From Fen-1467 sp963722225 (lineage in GTDB: Bacteria > Verrucomicrobiota > Verrucomicrobiia > Opitutales > Opitutaceae), in the NCBI GenBank assembly GCA_963722225.1, contig CAVRNM010000084.1, positions 1 to 28,980 on the forward strand: DNA of 28,980 nt. The letters run 5' to 3'. Within the stretch, counting starts at the first letter, position 1. Each line of letters opens with the position of its first letter. The position numbers and the translations under genes are program-made. Below, in pieces: positions 8,248 through 18,288 of the stretch. The notes beneath the pieces were generated by a model, which did not search any database, was not told the DNA's origin, and saw only the letters and a list, made by a program, of their open reading frames with translations.

Positions 8248-8523
8248 ATGGATCTGCCCAAAGAAAAGCCCGCTGGACGCGCGCCCCTCGCACTCGACGT
8301 CCTCCTGACCCTGGCGGTGTTCGTGTTTTTCACCTGGATTCTCCGCTCCCACGTGCCCTCAAGCGATCCGTTCTTTATCTGGCTCTGGAGCGCCATCACC
8401 GCGTCGTGCCTGGCGGCATTGTTCTGGCTTGCGCTGCAGATGTTCCGGGTGGTGCTGCGCGCGCAACTCGAGGCGAAAGCCAGGGAGCCGGCCAGTCCCC
8501 TGCCGCCGGAGCATTCCGACTGA
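8248..8523 (+). CDS. Small two-helix membrane protein, function unknown
   Basis: Protein of 91 residues that I do not recognise. It has a short charged N-terminus (MDLPKEKPAGRAP), a hydrophobic helix at about residues 15-33 (LDVLLTLAVFVFFTWIL), a short loop, a second helix at about 42-66 (FFIWLWSAITASCLAALFWLAL) and a charged C-terminal tail with RAQLEAKAREPASP. This predicts a hairpin in the inner membrane with both ends in the cytoplasm. Its stop lies ten bases before the ketosynthase start, so the two are probably cotranscribed; small membrane proteins next to FabF/ACP pairs may tether a biosynthetic complex, but that is speculation. No ribosome binding site is obvious before ATG 8248. Confidence 0.6.
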   Translation: MDLPKEKPAGRAPLALDVLLTLAVFVFFTWILRSHVPSSDPFFIWLWSAITASCLAALFWLALQMFRVVLRAQLEAKAREPASPLPPEHSD

Positions 8524-8532
8524 CACCATTAA

Positions 8533-9769
8533 ATGGACAAACGTCGCGTTGTTGTCACCGGACTGGGTGTGGCGGCCTGCAATGGTGTGGGAGTCGATGA
8601 ATTCTGGCGCGCCAATGTCGAGGGGCGCTCCGGCATCACCCTGATCGATGCCTTCGACACCAGCGATTTCCCTTCCCGAATCGGCGGCCAGATCCGCGGG
8701 CTGGAGCCCGCCCGGTACATGCCGGAGGAGACAGCCAAGCGGGTCGACCGCTTCGTGCACTTTGGATTGGCCTGCGCCGAAATGGCCCTGCAGGACAGCC
8801 GCCTCGACCTCGGGGCCGAGAACCCCGATCGCATCGGAGTGATCATCGGGTCGGGTGCCGGAGGGATCTTGTTTCACGAGGAACAGCTGGTCGCAGCCTT
8901 CGACCGGGGCGCCAACCGGATCAACCCTTTGGCCGTGCAAAGGGTCACCCCCAATGCGGTGGCCAGCCAGATCGCAATCCGCTACGGTTTCAAGGGGCCC
9001 AACCTGGTGATCTCGACCGCCTGTGCGTCGGGCGCCCACGGCATTGGCGAGGCGTTCCGAAAGATCCAATATGGCGAGGCCGACGTTTGTTTTGCCGGCG
9101 GAGTGGAGGCGCCGCTCGGCCGCTTCAACTTCGGCGCCTATTGCGCGATGCGGGTGCTCTCGAAGAACAACGACCACCCGGCCGGAGCCTCGCGGCCGTT
9201 CGACCGCGCCCGGGACGGCTTTGTCATGGGTGAAGGCGGGGCGGTGCTGGTGCTCGAGGAGCGGGCGCACGCGCTGCGGCGCGGGGCGCCGATCCTGGCC
9301 GAGCTCGTCGGGTACGCTGCCAATTCCGGCGCGCACCACATGGTCATGCCCGATCCGGAGGGCGGCGACGCGGCCCTCGTCATGGCCGCGGCGCTGCAGG
9401 ACGCAGGGCTGAGCCGGGTCGACTACATCAACGCGCATGCGACTTCGACCAGGGCCAACGACATCGCCGAGACCAAAGCCATCAAGGCCGTGTTCGGCGC
9501 GGACGCCCGCCACATTCCGGTGTCGTCGACCAAGTCGATGATCGGCCACTCCCTGGGAGCGGCGGGAGCCATCGAGGCGGTGGCCTGCGTCAAGGCGCTC
9601 GTCGCGACAGTTCATTCCGCCAACGATTAACCTCGAAGAGCCGGACCCGGAATGCGATCTGGATTACGTTCCGCGCCAGGGCCGGCCCGCCCCGCTAAAA
9701 AGCGTCCTGTCCAACTCGTTTGGATTTGGCAATTGCAACGCGGTGCTGGTTTTCGCATCAACGGGGTGA
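8533..9769 (+). CDS. Beta-ketoacyl-ACP synthase (FabF/KAS II type), one frameshift
   Basis: Condensing enzyme that extends acyl chains with malonyl-ACP. The catalytic triad is intact: C164 in STACASGAHG, H302 in NAHATST and H339 in KSMIGHSLGAAG, with the family sequences RVTPNAVASQIAI, GRARDGF-like loop (RPFDRARDGFVMGEGGA) and a thiolase fold throughout. In the given sequence the frame stops at 9630, but the protein continues in the next frame as NLEEPDPECDLDYVP and NSFGFGNCNAVLVF to TGA 9767-9769. Removing one C from TCCGCCAACG near 9619 gives HSATINLEE, so this is almost certainly a single-base error. Full length is about 411 residues, as usual. It is followed six bases later by an acyl carrier protein gene. 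A second FabF-like enzyme beside its own ACP often serves a dedicated pathway, not bulk fatty acid synthesis. Confidence 0.9.
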
Positions 9770-9775
9770 GGCCCA

Positions 9776-10034
9776 ATGACCAGACCAAGAGATCGAACAA
9801 AAAGTGAAAGAGCTTCTCTCCAAGAAGTTCGACATTGAGATCGGCAAGATCAAATCCGAATCCCGGCTAGCGCAGGATCTCGGCGTGGACTCCTTCGGCG
9901 CGGTCGAGCTGATGTTCGAGCTGGAGGAGACGTTTGGGCTGAAGATCGCCGACAGCGACATCGATCAAATCCGCACGGTGGGCGATGTCGTCGTCTACCT
10001 GGCCACCTGGCTGAAGCGAGAACCGGCCAGCTAG
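9776..10034 (+). CDS. Acyl carrier protein, one probable base insertion near the start
   Basis: Small acidic carrier protein of about 85 residues. The phosphopantetheine site is the serine of DLGVDSFGAVEL (the usual motif has D-S-L; here D-S-F), followed by MFELEETFGLKIADSDIDQIRTVGDVVVYL, the classic helices 2-4. The ATG at 9776 is out of frame with the body as written. Removing one A from ACCAGACC (9779-9786) gives MTDQEIEQKVKELLSKKF, a normal ACP N-terminus, so an insertion error is likely; the later in-frame ATT/GTG-type start at about 9804 would truncate helix 1. It lies six bases behind the ketosynthase stop, implying one transcript and a working pair. Two hairpins follow the stop. Confidence 0.88.
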
Positions 10035-10087
10035 GAACGTGTCGGGCTTCGCCTTCCACGTTCCTATGCAAATGGCGGACGCCATTT
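10033..10087. repeat. Two adjacent hairpins between convergent genes
   Basis: The first is AGGAACGTG / CACGTTCCT (10033-10065), beginning inside the ACP stop codon, with a 15-base loop. The second is AAATGGCG / CGCCATTT (10070-10087) with a two-base loop. Neither is followed by a run of T. They could end transcription in both directions between the ACP gene and the converging aminotransferase operon, or be a REP-type repeat. Confidence 0.55.
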
Positions 10088-10139
10088 AGGACGGACTTAT
10101 GCGTAGCGGTGCGTGAGACCCAAAAAACAGTTTCCCGTG

Positions 10140-10302
10140 GGCCGAGGCCGAAGGAAAAACGGGTGGGAGTCGCTGATTGACGATGCCGGCCCGGTTTTCC
10201 GACCCAGGAGAGGTTCGGTCGAAGGTTATACGCCGCGATCGCGAGGTTCTTGAGGGCGAAGAGTCGTTTCAGATTATAATCGGCCTGCTTCGCGGCGGCC
10301 AT
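10140..10302 (-). CDS. Possible small gene coupled to the aminotransferase, 3' end unclear
   Basis: An ATG at 10300-10302 lies one base after the aminotransferase stop (TAGGATG), with GGAG four bases ahead of it, the layout expected of a translationally coupled fourth gene. The first residues read MAAAKQADYNLKRLFALKNL and then AIAAYNLRPNLSWVGKPGRH, plausible amphipathic helix. The frame stays open far beyond, to 9850, but there it is antisense to the ACP gene and loses sense, so the 3' boundary given here is arbitrary. I do not recognise the protein. It may be a truncated or frameshifted gene. Confidence 0.25.
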
Positions 10303-10303
10303 C

Positions 10304-11710
10304 CTACTCCGTTTGGGCCAGGCCTCTCCGAAGCGCCTCCTCGAACAAGGCCATCGCCGTGTCGATCTCCGGTTCCGTGATGTACAAGGAGGGGGCGATC
10401 GTGAAGACGTTCTTGTAGTAGCCGCCCACATCGAGGATCAAGCCCTTGCTCTTGCCGCCGGCGGTGAGCGTGCCGCTCAGGCCGATGTTCATGATCGCAT
10501 CGGTGAGCTCGCGATTCGGCGTATATCCGTCGCGCTGGCACATCTCGATGCGCAGGGCCAGACCCAATCCGTCCACGTCTCCAATCTGCGGGTATCTCTT
10601 CGCCAGCGCCTTCAGCTGGGCGAGAAAATAGGCGCCCCGTTGCGTCACCCGGGTCTCGAAGTCCTCCTCTTCCATCAGCTTGACCGTTTCCAGCGCCACC
10701 GCCGTGCCGAGGGGATTCGAGGAAAACGTCGAATGGGTTGAGCCAGGAGGGAAAACCGCCGGCGAAATGAGGTCCTCCCGGGCCCAGATCGCGGAGATCG
10801 GATTCATCCCGTTGGTGAGCGCCTTGCCGAACACGATCACGTCGGGCTTCGCCCCGAAATGCTCGAGGGCAAAGAACTTGCCCGTGCGGTAGAAGGCCAT
10901 CTGGATTTCATCGTCGACCAGCAGGATGTCATGCTGTTCGAGGATCTTCTTGAGGCCCGGGAAATAGCCCTCGGGCGGGACAACATAGCCGCCCGTGCCC
11001 TGCACCGCCTCGATGAAGAAAGCCCCGAACTCCGCCTTGCCCGCCTTGTTTACCACGCCGTAATACTCCGTCTCGAACAGTCGCTCGAACTGCTTCAGGC
11101 AGAACATCCCGCAGGATTCGCGCTTCTGGCCGTAGGGGCAGCGGAAGCAATAGGGATAGGGGATGAAGTTCGCCCGGTCGGCGAAGTGCCCGAACTTCTC
11201 CCGGTACCGGTAGCTTGAGGTGATGGCCGAGGCCCCGAGCGTGCGCCCGTGGTACCCGCCCATGAAGGCGAACGCGAAGTTCTTCTTCGTCCGGTTCCGC
11301 ACGACTTTCCAGGCGTCTTCGACGGCGCTGGCGCCGCCGACATTGAAATGGATCCGGCCCTTCTCGCCGAAGATCGACTCGACCTTCCGCGCGAGGCTGG
11401 CGGCCAGCAGGATCTTCTCCTTGTGCAGGTACTGGCAGGCCAGCTGGGGCAGGCGGTCGATCTGGCGCTTCAACGCCGCGTTCAACCGCGGGTTGCCATA
11501 GCCGAAATTGACCGCCGAATACCACATTTGCAGGTCGAGGTACTGGGTCCCCTTGGCGTCGAAGAGGTAGATCGACTCCGCCCGGTCGAACATCGTCAGC
11601 TCCTGGGCGTAGTGCACGGTATCGCCCCACGAGCAATATCTCGCCTCGAGTTCGAGCAGGTTCTCACCCCGATCGTTCGGTTCCGGCAAGCCGGCAGATG
11701 GTTGGTTCAT
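10304..11710 (-). CDS. Class III pyridoxal-phosphate aminotransferase
   Basis: Cytoplasmic PLP enzyme of 468 residues that moves an amino group between an amine or omega-amino acid and a keto acid or aldehyde. Fold-type I landmarks are present: GGASAVEDAWKVVR (cofactor phosphate site), GGYHGRTLGASAIT, the PLP-pyridine aspartate D267 in ILLVDDEIQMAF, the Schiff-base lysine K296 in VIVFGKALTNGMNP, and STFSSNPLGTAVALE. A four-cysteine patch, C188-x2-C191-x8-C200-x3-C204, resembles the cysteine-rich loop of several GABA-aminotransferase-like enzymes. ATG 11708-11710 overlaps the TGA of the HAD gene upstream, so expression is coupled. Substrate cannot be read from sequence; its neighbours (phosphatase, hydrolase, and the facing ketosynthase/ACP) suggest a biosynthetic role, perhaps amination of an acyl-derived aldehyde or ketone. 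Confidence 0.88.
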   Translation of the reverse strand: MNQPSAGLPEPNDRGENLLELEARYCSWGDTVHYAQELTMFDRAESIYLFDAKGTQYLDLQMWYSAVNFGYGNPRLNAALKRQIDRLPQLACQYLHKEKILLAASLARKVESIFGEKGRIHFNVGGASAVEDAWKVVRNRTKKNFAFAFMGGYHGRTLGASAITSSYRYREKFGHFADRANFIPYPYCFRCPYGQKRESCGMFCLKQFERLFETEYYGVVNKAGKAEFGAFFIEAVQGTGGYVVPPEGYFPGLKKILEQHDILLVDDEIQMAFYRTGKFFALEHFGAKPDVIVFGKALTNGMNPISAIWAREDLISPAVFPPGSTHSTFSSNPLGTAVALETVKLMEEEDFETRVTQRGAYFLAQLKALAKRYPQIGDVDGLGLALRIEMCQRDGYTPNRELTDAIMNIGLSGTLTAGGKSKGLILDVGGYYKNVFTIAPSLYITEPEIDTAMALFEEALRRGLAQTE

Positions 11711-12366
11711 TGCAAAAGGCGCTGAAGGTGCAGAAAGACGGTGCCCAGGTCGTCAAATGGAATGCAGTCCTTCCGGATGGCCTGGTAATGCCGCAGCAGC
11801 GTGCCCTTCGCAAAGAGAATCTCGCAAAAACCGGCCGGGCAAATGTCCGACCGGCCGTCGCCAACGTAGATTTTCTTCGTGCCCGGCGGACGGTTGCGTT
11901 TGAACAGATGCGAAGTCTTGCAGTTGCCACAGGTGCTGCAGATCGAATGGAAATAGGGAAACGCCAGCACCGGCTGGTCTCCGTCCAGGCGAAGGTCGTT
12001 TGCCCAGACCTTCAGCCCGTTCACCCGGTTGTTCGCCAGGATCCGGTCGATGATCCGCCCGAAGCTGTCGCTCACGACCACGGGCTCGATCTGGTGGGCG
12101 CGCGCCAGGTCGATGATCGGCCCGAAGGCGGGATCAACCTTGATGGAGTCCAGATAGTCCTCCAAGGCGGCCTCGGTCACCCGCACCTGCGCGAGCTGCC
12201 GCTCGAGGCATTCGCGCGAACCGATCTCGCCCGCCTCCCAGGCCGCTTCCGCCTGCCGCCAGTCCTCATTGATGGAGAAGCGGCGGATGATGTCATCCAA
12301 AACGTCGAAATCGGCGATCGTATTGTCGAAATCAAAGTAGAGCTCAAAGTTCCGGGAAGCGCTCAT
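11707..12366 (-). CDS. HAD-superfamily phosphatase, MtnX/phosphoserine phosphatase-like
   Basis: Phosphatase of 219 residues. Motif I is D12-F-D14-N-T in YFDFDNTIADF (nucleophile and acid/base aspartates), motif II is probably the serine in VVVSDSFG (99-101), and motif IV is D170/D174 in YVGDGRSDICPA. The helical cap lies between residues 20 and 90. A cysteine cluster C143-x2-C146-x2-C149-K (SICSTCGNCKTSH) matches the cysteine-bearing segment I know from MtnX, the phosphatase of methionine salvage, and related proteins. No other methionine-salvage gene is beside it, so a different phosphorylated metabolite is likely. Start ATG 12364-12366 overlaps the hydrolase stop as ATGA, and its stop overlaps the aminotransferase start in the same way. 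Confidence 0.85.
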   Translation of the reverse strand: MSASRNFELYFDFDNTIADFDVLDDIIRRFSINEDWRQAEAAWEAGEIGSRECLERQLAQVRVTEAALEDYLDSIKVDPAFGPIIDLARAHQIEPVVVSDSFGRIIDRILANNRVNGLKVWANDLRLDGDQPVLAFPYFHSICSTCGNCKTSHLFKRNRPPGTKKIYVGDGRSDICPAGFCEILFAKGTLLRHYQAIRKDCIPFDDLGTVFLHLQRLLQ

Positions 12367-13229
12367 AGGGGATCGAGGAATTCCATCATGACCCGGCCCA
12401 CCTTCTCGCGTTCCTGGTCGGCGGTAACGATGTGATACGAGTCGGTCAGGACGACCAGCTGCTTCACGCGGGAGGAGATGCGGCCGTAGATCAACTCAGA
12501 GTTCCTGACGCTCGCCGTGTCGTCCTCCTGCGGATGGATCAGCAGCAGCGGGGCGTTGATCCGGCCCAGCAGCGGGGTCACGGTCCGGGTCAGTCGCTGC
12601 AATTCGTGGAATAACGAGACCGGAAAGAAAGCGTAGCCGAATTTGGCGATCTGCTCAACATCATCCAGCCGGGCCCGGCCATAGTAACGATGCACCATCG
12701 CTCGGATCTTCTCATTCTTGATGCCGTAGGGCGGGCTTTCCTTGAAATACAGGCAGTATTTCAACGGGGTATGCGCGGCCAGGGGCAGGAGGCGGTGGTA
12801 CCAAGGCACATTCCAGCCGTCAAAAAAGAGCGTCGGCGACAGGCAGATGCCTCCAGCCAGTTTCTCCTGGAATTCCTCGGCGAGCAGCAGCACGAAGAGG
12901 GCGCTCATGGAAAGCCCGGCCACGTAGACCTTGTCGCCGGACCCCAGCGCCTCCAGGAAAACCGCGCGCAACGGGCGGTAAAGCTCCTCCCAGGTCGTCC
13001 GCTTGAGCACGCGCAAGGGTTGCCCGTGGTTCGCCAATCGAGGGCAGATGACGCGATAACCCTGTTTGTTCAGGGAGAACGCCAGATACCTCATCTCGTT
13101 GGGCGTCCCGGTCAGCCCATGGACAAGAATGATCGTGCGGCCAAGAACGCCTTCGAGGACAATGTCGTCATTGGGAACGGCGGAGGCATTCGACGGCCGG
13201 TCTAGATCAAGGGAAAAGATAAGGGACAT
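12363..13229 (-). CDS. Alpha/beta-hydrolase, carboxylesterase-like
   Basis: Serine hydrolase of 288 residues, first gene of the three-gene minus-strand operon. The oxyanion region is IILVHGLTGTPNEMRYLA, the nucleophile elbow is G-L-S-M-S in VYVAGLSMSALFVLLLA, the acid is probably the aspartate of LLIHPQEDDTAS, and the histidine is in LTDSYHIVTAD. This arrangement is that of Est30/YvaK-type carboxylesterases and monoacylglycerol lipases. I prefer ATG at 13227-13229 (MSLIFSLDL) over an upstream TTG. No signal peptide is visible, so it acts in the cytoplasm. In this setting it could release an acyl product from a carrier or ester, but that is inference. Confidence 0.83.
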   Translation of the reverse strand: MSLIFSLDLDRPSNASAVPNDDIVLEGVLGRTIILVHGLTGTPNEMRYLAFSLNKQGYRVICPRLANHGQPLRVLKRTTWEELYRPLRAVFLEALGSGDKVYVAGLSMSALFVLLLAEEFQEKLAGGICLSPTLFFDGWNVPWYHRLLPLAAHTPLKYCLYFKESPPYGIKNEKIRAMVHRYYGRARLDDVEQIAKFGYAFFPVSLFHELQRLTRTVTPLLGRINAPLLLIHPQEDDTASVRNSELIYGRISSRVKQLVVLTDSYHIVTADQEREKVGRVMMEFLDPL

Positions 13230-13890
13230 GTTGAGCCCGCACTGCGGCAAGGAGGCTGTCGGACTTCCGTCCGGTCAGCCTCCTACTGGCAAAACCGCCC
13301 AATCCAACCCAGGGAAACGGGCAGAATCTCGGCGATCTTTGCACGAATTGGAGTCATATTGGCTAATCGGATCATATTCCCTGCTCAATGAAAGGGGCGG
13401 TTTTGCTTTTAGCAGCCTGAAGGGCTCGAAGCCCGACAGGCTGCTGGGGCACCCCGCGCCGGGGAGCAGATCGTCGGACCAGGTCAGATTTCGCTCCCGG
13501 GCCAAGGGCCGCCGAACGTCTGGGCGAAAGCCCCGGTGAGACGGTTGTCGAGAGCGCACCGCCCGCGAACAATCGGGAGATATTCCCTGGCGGAGCGACG
13601 CTTCCTCAGAGCAGCGAAGCGGTGACGCGCATGGGGCCGGTGGGAGTCATGCAGGCTCATTGGATGAAGATCTAAAACATCTATTCTGGTTTCCATGAGA
13701 AACATTTCGAGACCAATCAACCCAATCGATAGAAGACATTCTGCAACAGGTGTTTCAACAACCATTCTAACCTGCTCCCAGTCCGGGTCCGTGATGACCC
13801 CAGACGGCAGGCTCAAGTTAGCTCTGGGCGGAGCACGGACTCAACATCTCCCGCCGCCGGGTCAGACTGCCGGCCTCCGTCATTCCGCAA
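13230..13890. other. Intergenic region with REP-type repeat, no supported gene
   Basis: This 660-base gap separates the start of the hydrolase operon from the end of the beta-propeller gene. It holds the interrupted hairpin repeat at 13251-13445. The rest (13446-13890) has open frames of up to about 110 codons on the minus strand that show no recognisable motif or ribosome binding site. A promoter for the hydrolase operon should lie in the first part but I could not pick a convincing one. Confidence 0.5.
13251..13445. repeat. REP/BIME-like hairpin pair, interrupted copy
   Basis: Left hairpin GGAGGCTG / CAGCCTCC (13251-13283, inner stem CGGAC/GTCCG) and right hairpin AGCAGCCTG / CAGGCTGCT (13411-13445, inner stem GGGCT/AGCCC). 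Both share CTGTCGG-x-CTTC in opposite orientation, the layout of a bacterial interspersed mosaic element. Between them lie about 123 bases bounded by a perfect 12-bp inverted repeat, GCAAAACCGCCC (13289-13300) and GGGCGGTTTTGC (13395-13406). The second copy in this window (26415-26487) has the two hairpins directly abutting. Confidence 0.8.
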
Positions 13891-14934
13891 TCAGTCCATG
13901 CCGTAAACGAGGATTTTGAAGCTGCCCGGGATCATCTTGGAGCGTTGGCGGGGAGTGCCGGCCACCGGTTCGGGCTGAGCTTCGAACTTCGCCGTTGCGA
14001 GGTAGATTTTATGGGTCCGCGGGTCGAGTGCCATTGTGCGCGCCCGGGGCTCGGTCGCCAGGATCTGCACCACGGTGAGTTTGTCCGGCGCCTCTTCCCT
14101 GGCGATCGTGACGGTGCCGCTGCCGCAGGAACTGAAAGCAAGCTGGGTACCGGGATCGAATGCATTGGCGTCGACTCCCTCCCCGATGGGCACCGAGGCA
14201 ACGACCTTGCCATTGGTGGTGTCCAGCATGACCATCATCTTGTTGCCGCAGCCGAGAAAAAGCCGGTGATGCGCCAAGTCGATGGCCATGCCCGATGCCC
14301 CCTCGCCCGGCGCAATTGGCCAGGCAGCCACAACCTCGTGCGTCCCGGTGTCGATCACGGCAACCTCGCTCTTGTCCTCGATGTTGTCGTAGACCCGTCC
14401 GGCCTGCGGATCGCACGCCGGGAATTCCGGCTTTCCGGGGAGCGGAATCGATGCCACGACCTTGCCGGAAACAGCTTCGAAGACCGTGGCTGATCTGCTG
14501 CGTCCGTTGAACATATAAACCTCCTGCCGGCCCGGTTCGTACAGCATCCCGTCGGGATTCTGGCCGGTGTCCACTTTCGACAGGATCTTCAGGCTCTCGA
14601 GGTCAACAATGCCGGCCCTGTTCTCGCCACCGTTGCTCGAGAACCCGCGCTTGAGTTCGGGGGCCACCGCCAGTCCGTGGACTCCCGGAGTGCCAGCGAT
14701 CGCTCCGACCACCGCATCCTTGTCAATGTCGATCACGATCACCTCGGTGCCGTGGCTCACATACAACCGGCGCCCCGCGGCATCGACCGACAGATAATCC
14801 CACCACCCTTCACCTCCGACCGGAATCTCCTTCAGGAAGTGGTAAGGACCTTGCGCCCCGGCCAATATGCCGGGCCCAAGACCGGACAGCGACAGCGCGC
14901 AGCAAACAACGAGCCAGCAGTTCTTTATTTTCAT
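13891..14934 (-). CDS. Secreted YncE-like beta-propeller protein
   Basis: Protein of 347 residues with a clear Sec signal peptide (MKIKNCWLVVCCALSLSGLG, cleavage near ILAGAQG). The rest is made of repeated four-strand blades of the YncE/NHL-like kind: GRRLYVSHGTEVIVIDIDKD, GTPGVHGLAVAPELKRGF, RAGIVDLESLKILSKVDTG, GRVYDNIEDKSEVAVIDTG, HHRLFLGCGNKMMVMLDTT and THKIYLATAKFEAQPE. Such propellers usually sit in the periplasm and bind partners or surfaces; a catalytic role is not apparent. Proteins with this exact look are common in Acidobacteria and Verrucomicrobia. It is transcribed away from ppdK, with a 280-base shared upstream region. It stands alone, so its process is unknown. Confidence 0.82.
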   Translation of the reverse strand: MKIKNCWLVVCCALSLSGLGPGILAGAQGPYHFLKEIPVGGEGWWDYLSVDAAGRRLYVSHGTEVIVIDIDKDAVVGAIAGTPGVHGLAVAPELKRGFSSNGGENRAGIVDLESLKILSKVDTGQNPDGMLYEPGRQEVYMFNGRSRSATVFEAVSGKVVASIPLPGKPEFPACDPQAGRVYDNIEDKSEVAVIDTGTHEVVAAWPIAPGEGASGMAIDLAHHRLFLGCGNKMMVMLDTTNGKVVASVPIGEGVDANAFDPGTQLAFSSCGSGTVTIAREEAPDKLTVVQILATEPRARTMALDPRTHKIYLATAKFEAQPEPVAGTPRQRSKMIPGSFKILVYGMD

Positions 14935-15214
14935 GGGGTCTGGGCAGTTCGATACATGACGGGCATTCTATCCGCCGGTTACATTGTCCGGAACGGCTGC
15001 AAAGCAACGGATCTGCTTAGTCGATCAGGATTTGGAAGAGATCCCGTCCGGCTGGCAACTCCGACAATGCCGGCGGTTTGCCGGTGGGATGACCGCCCAA
15101 ATCAAGCCGTTCCCGTCTCCAACGTTGACACATATCCCTCATCGGTATTCCGATGCGTGCTTCATGCGTGTGAGAATCGTGCTCTTTTGAGGCACACAAC
15201 TTACTCAATCCAAA

Positions 15215-17994
<2,780 letters not shown>

Positions 17995-18006
17995 GCATTC
18001 GGCCGT

Positions 18007-18030
18007 AGGGGCGCAGTCTCGCTGCGCCCT
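18007..18030. repeat. Hairpin downstream of ppdK
   Basis: AGGGGCGCAG / CTGCGCCCT with a five-base loop, one base bulged. It lies 13 bases after the ppdK stop and just ahead of the terminator. It resembles other GTAGGG-type intergenic palindromes and may be a REP-type repeat. Confidence 0.5.
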
Positions 18031-18041
18031 GCAATATCCCG

Positions 18042-18074
18042 CCCCGCGCCCTCACCGGCGCGGGGCTTTTTCTT
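18042..18074 (+). terminator. Rho-independent terminator of ppdK
   Basis: Nine-base perfect stem CCCCGCGCC / GGCGCGGGG (18042-18050 and 18057-18065) with a six-base loop, followed by CTTTTTCTT. It is 48 bases after the ppdK stop. Confidence 0.88.
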
Positions 18075-18133
18075 GGGGGAGTGGAACCCCGCGTCTTATT
18101 CGGATCAATGCAATCGACTGTGGGGCCGTCGCC

Positions 18134-18223
18134 GTTTCGACAGGCTCAAGGCCCCGAGCGTGTCGAGGGACTTGCCGACGGGCCGCCCGCCGAGCGCAAA
18201 CGGTCCGGCCACGAGGGCCGACC
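18134..18223. repeat. Two further intergenic palindromes
   Basis: The first, TTTCGACAGGCTC / GAGCGTGTCGAGG (about 18135-18168), has one mismatch in the core and looks like the widespread TTCGACAGGCTC-type repeat. The second, GGTCCGGCC / GGCCGACC (18202-18223), has a short loop. Together with the hairpin at 18007 they fill the space between ppdK and the chemotaxis gene; nothing else is visible in 18075-18288. Confidence 0.55.
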
Positions 18224-18288
18224 CTGCACTCACTTGATGGGCGCAATGGATTTACTGCGACTTCATGGTCCAACCAAATCGTTCCGGC

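Noticed and set aside
11707..12366. Assignment of the HAD gene as mtnX of methionine salvage
   Set aside because: Only family resemblance supports it; no other methionine-salvage gene lies in this half of the window, and the RuBisCO-like gene is on the other side of the suspected join.
13289..13406. Insertion sequence
   Set aside because: The inverted ends enclose only about 95 bases with no transposase and no clear target-site duplication, so it is reported as a repeat, not as an IS.
13484..13816. 110-codon minus-strand open frame in the gap before the beta-propeller gene
   Set aside because: No ribosome binding site, no recognisable motif and unremarkable composition.
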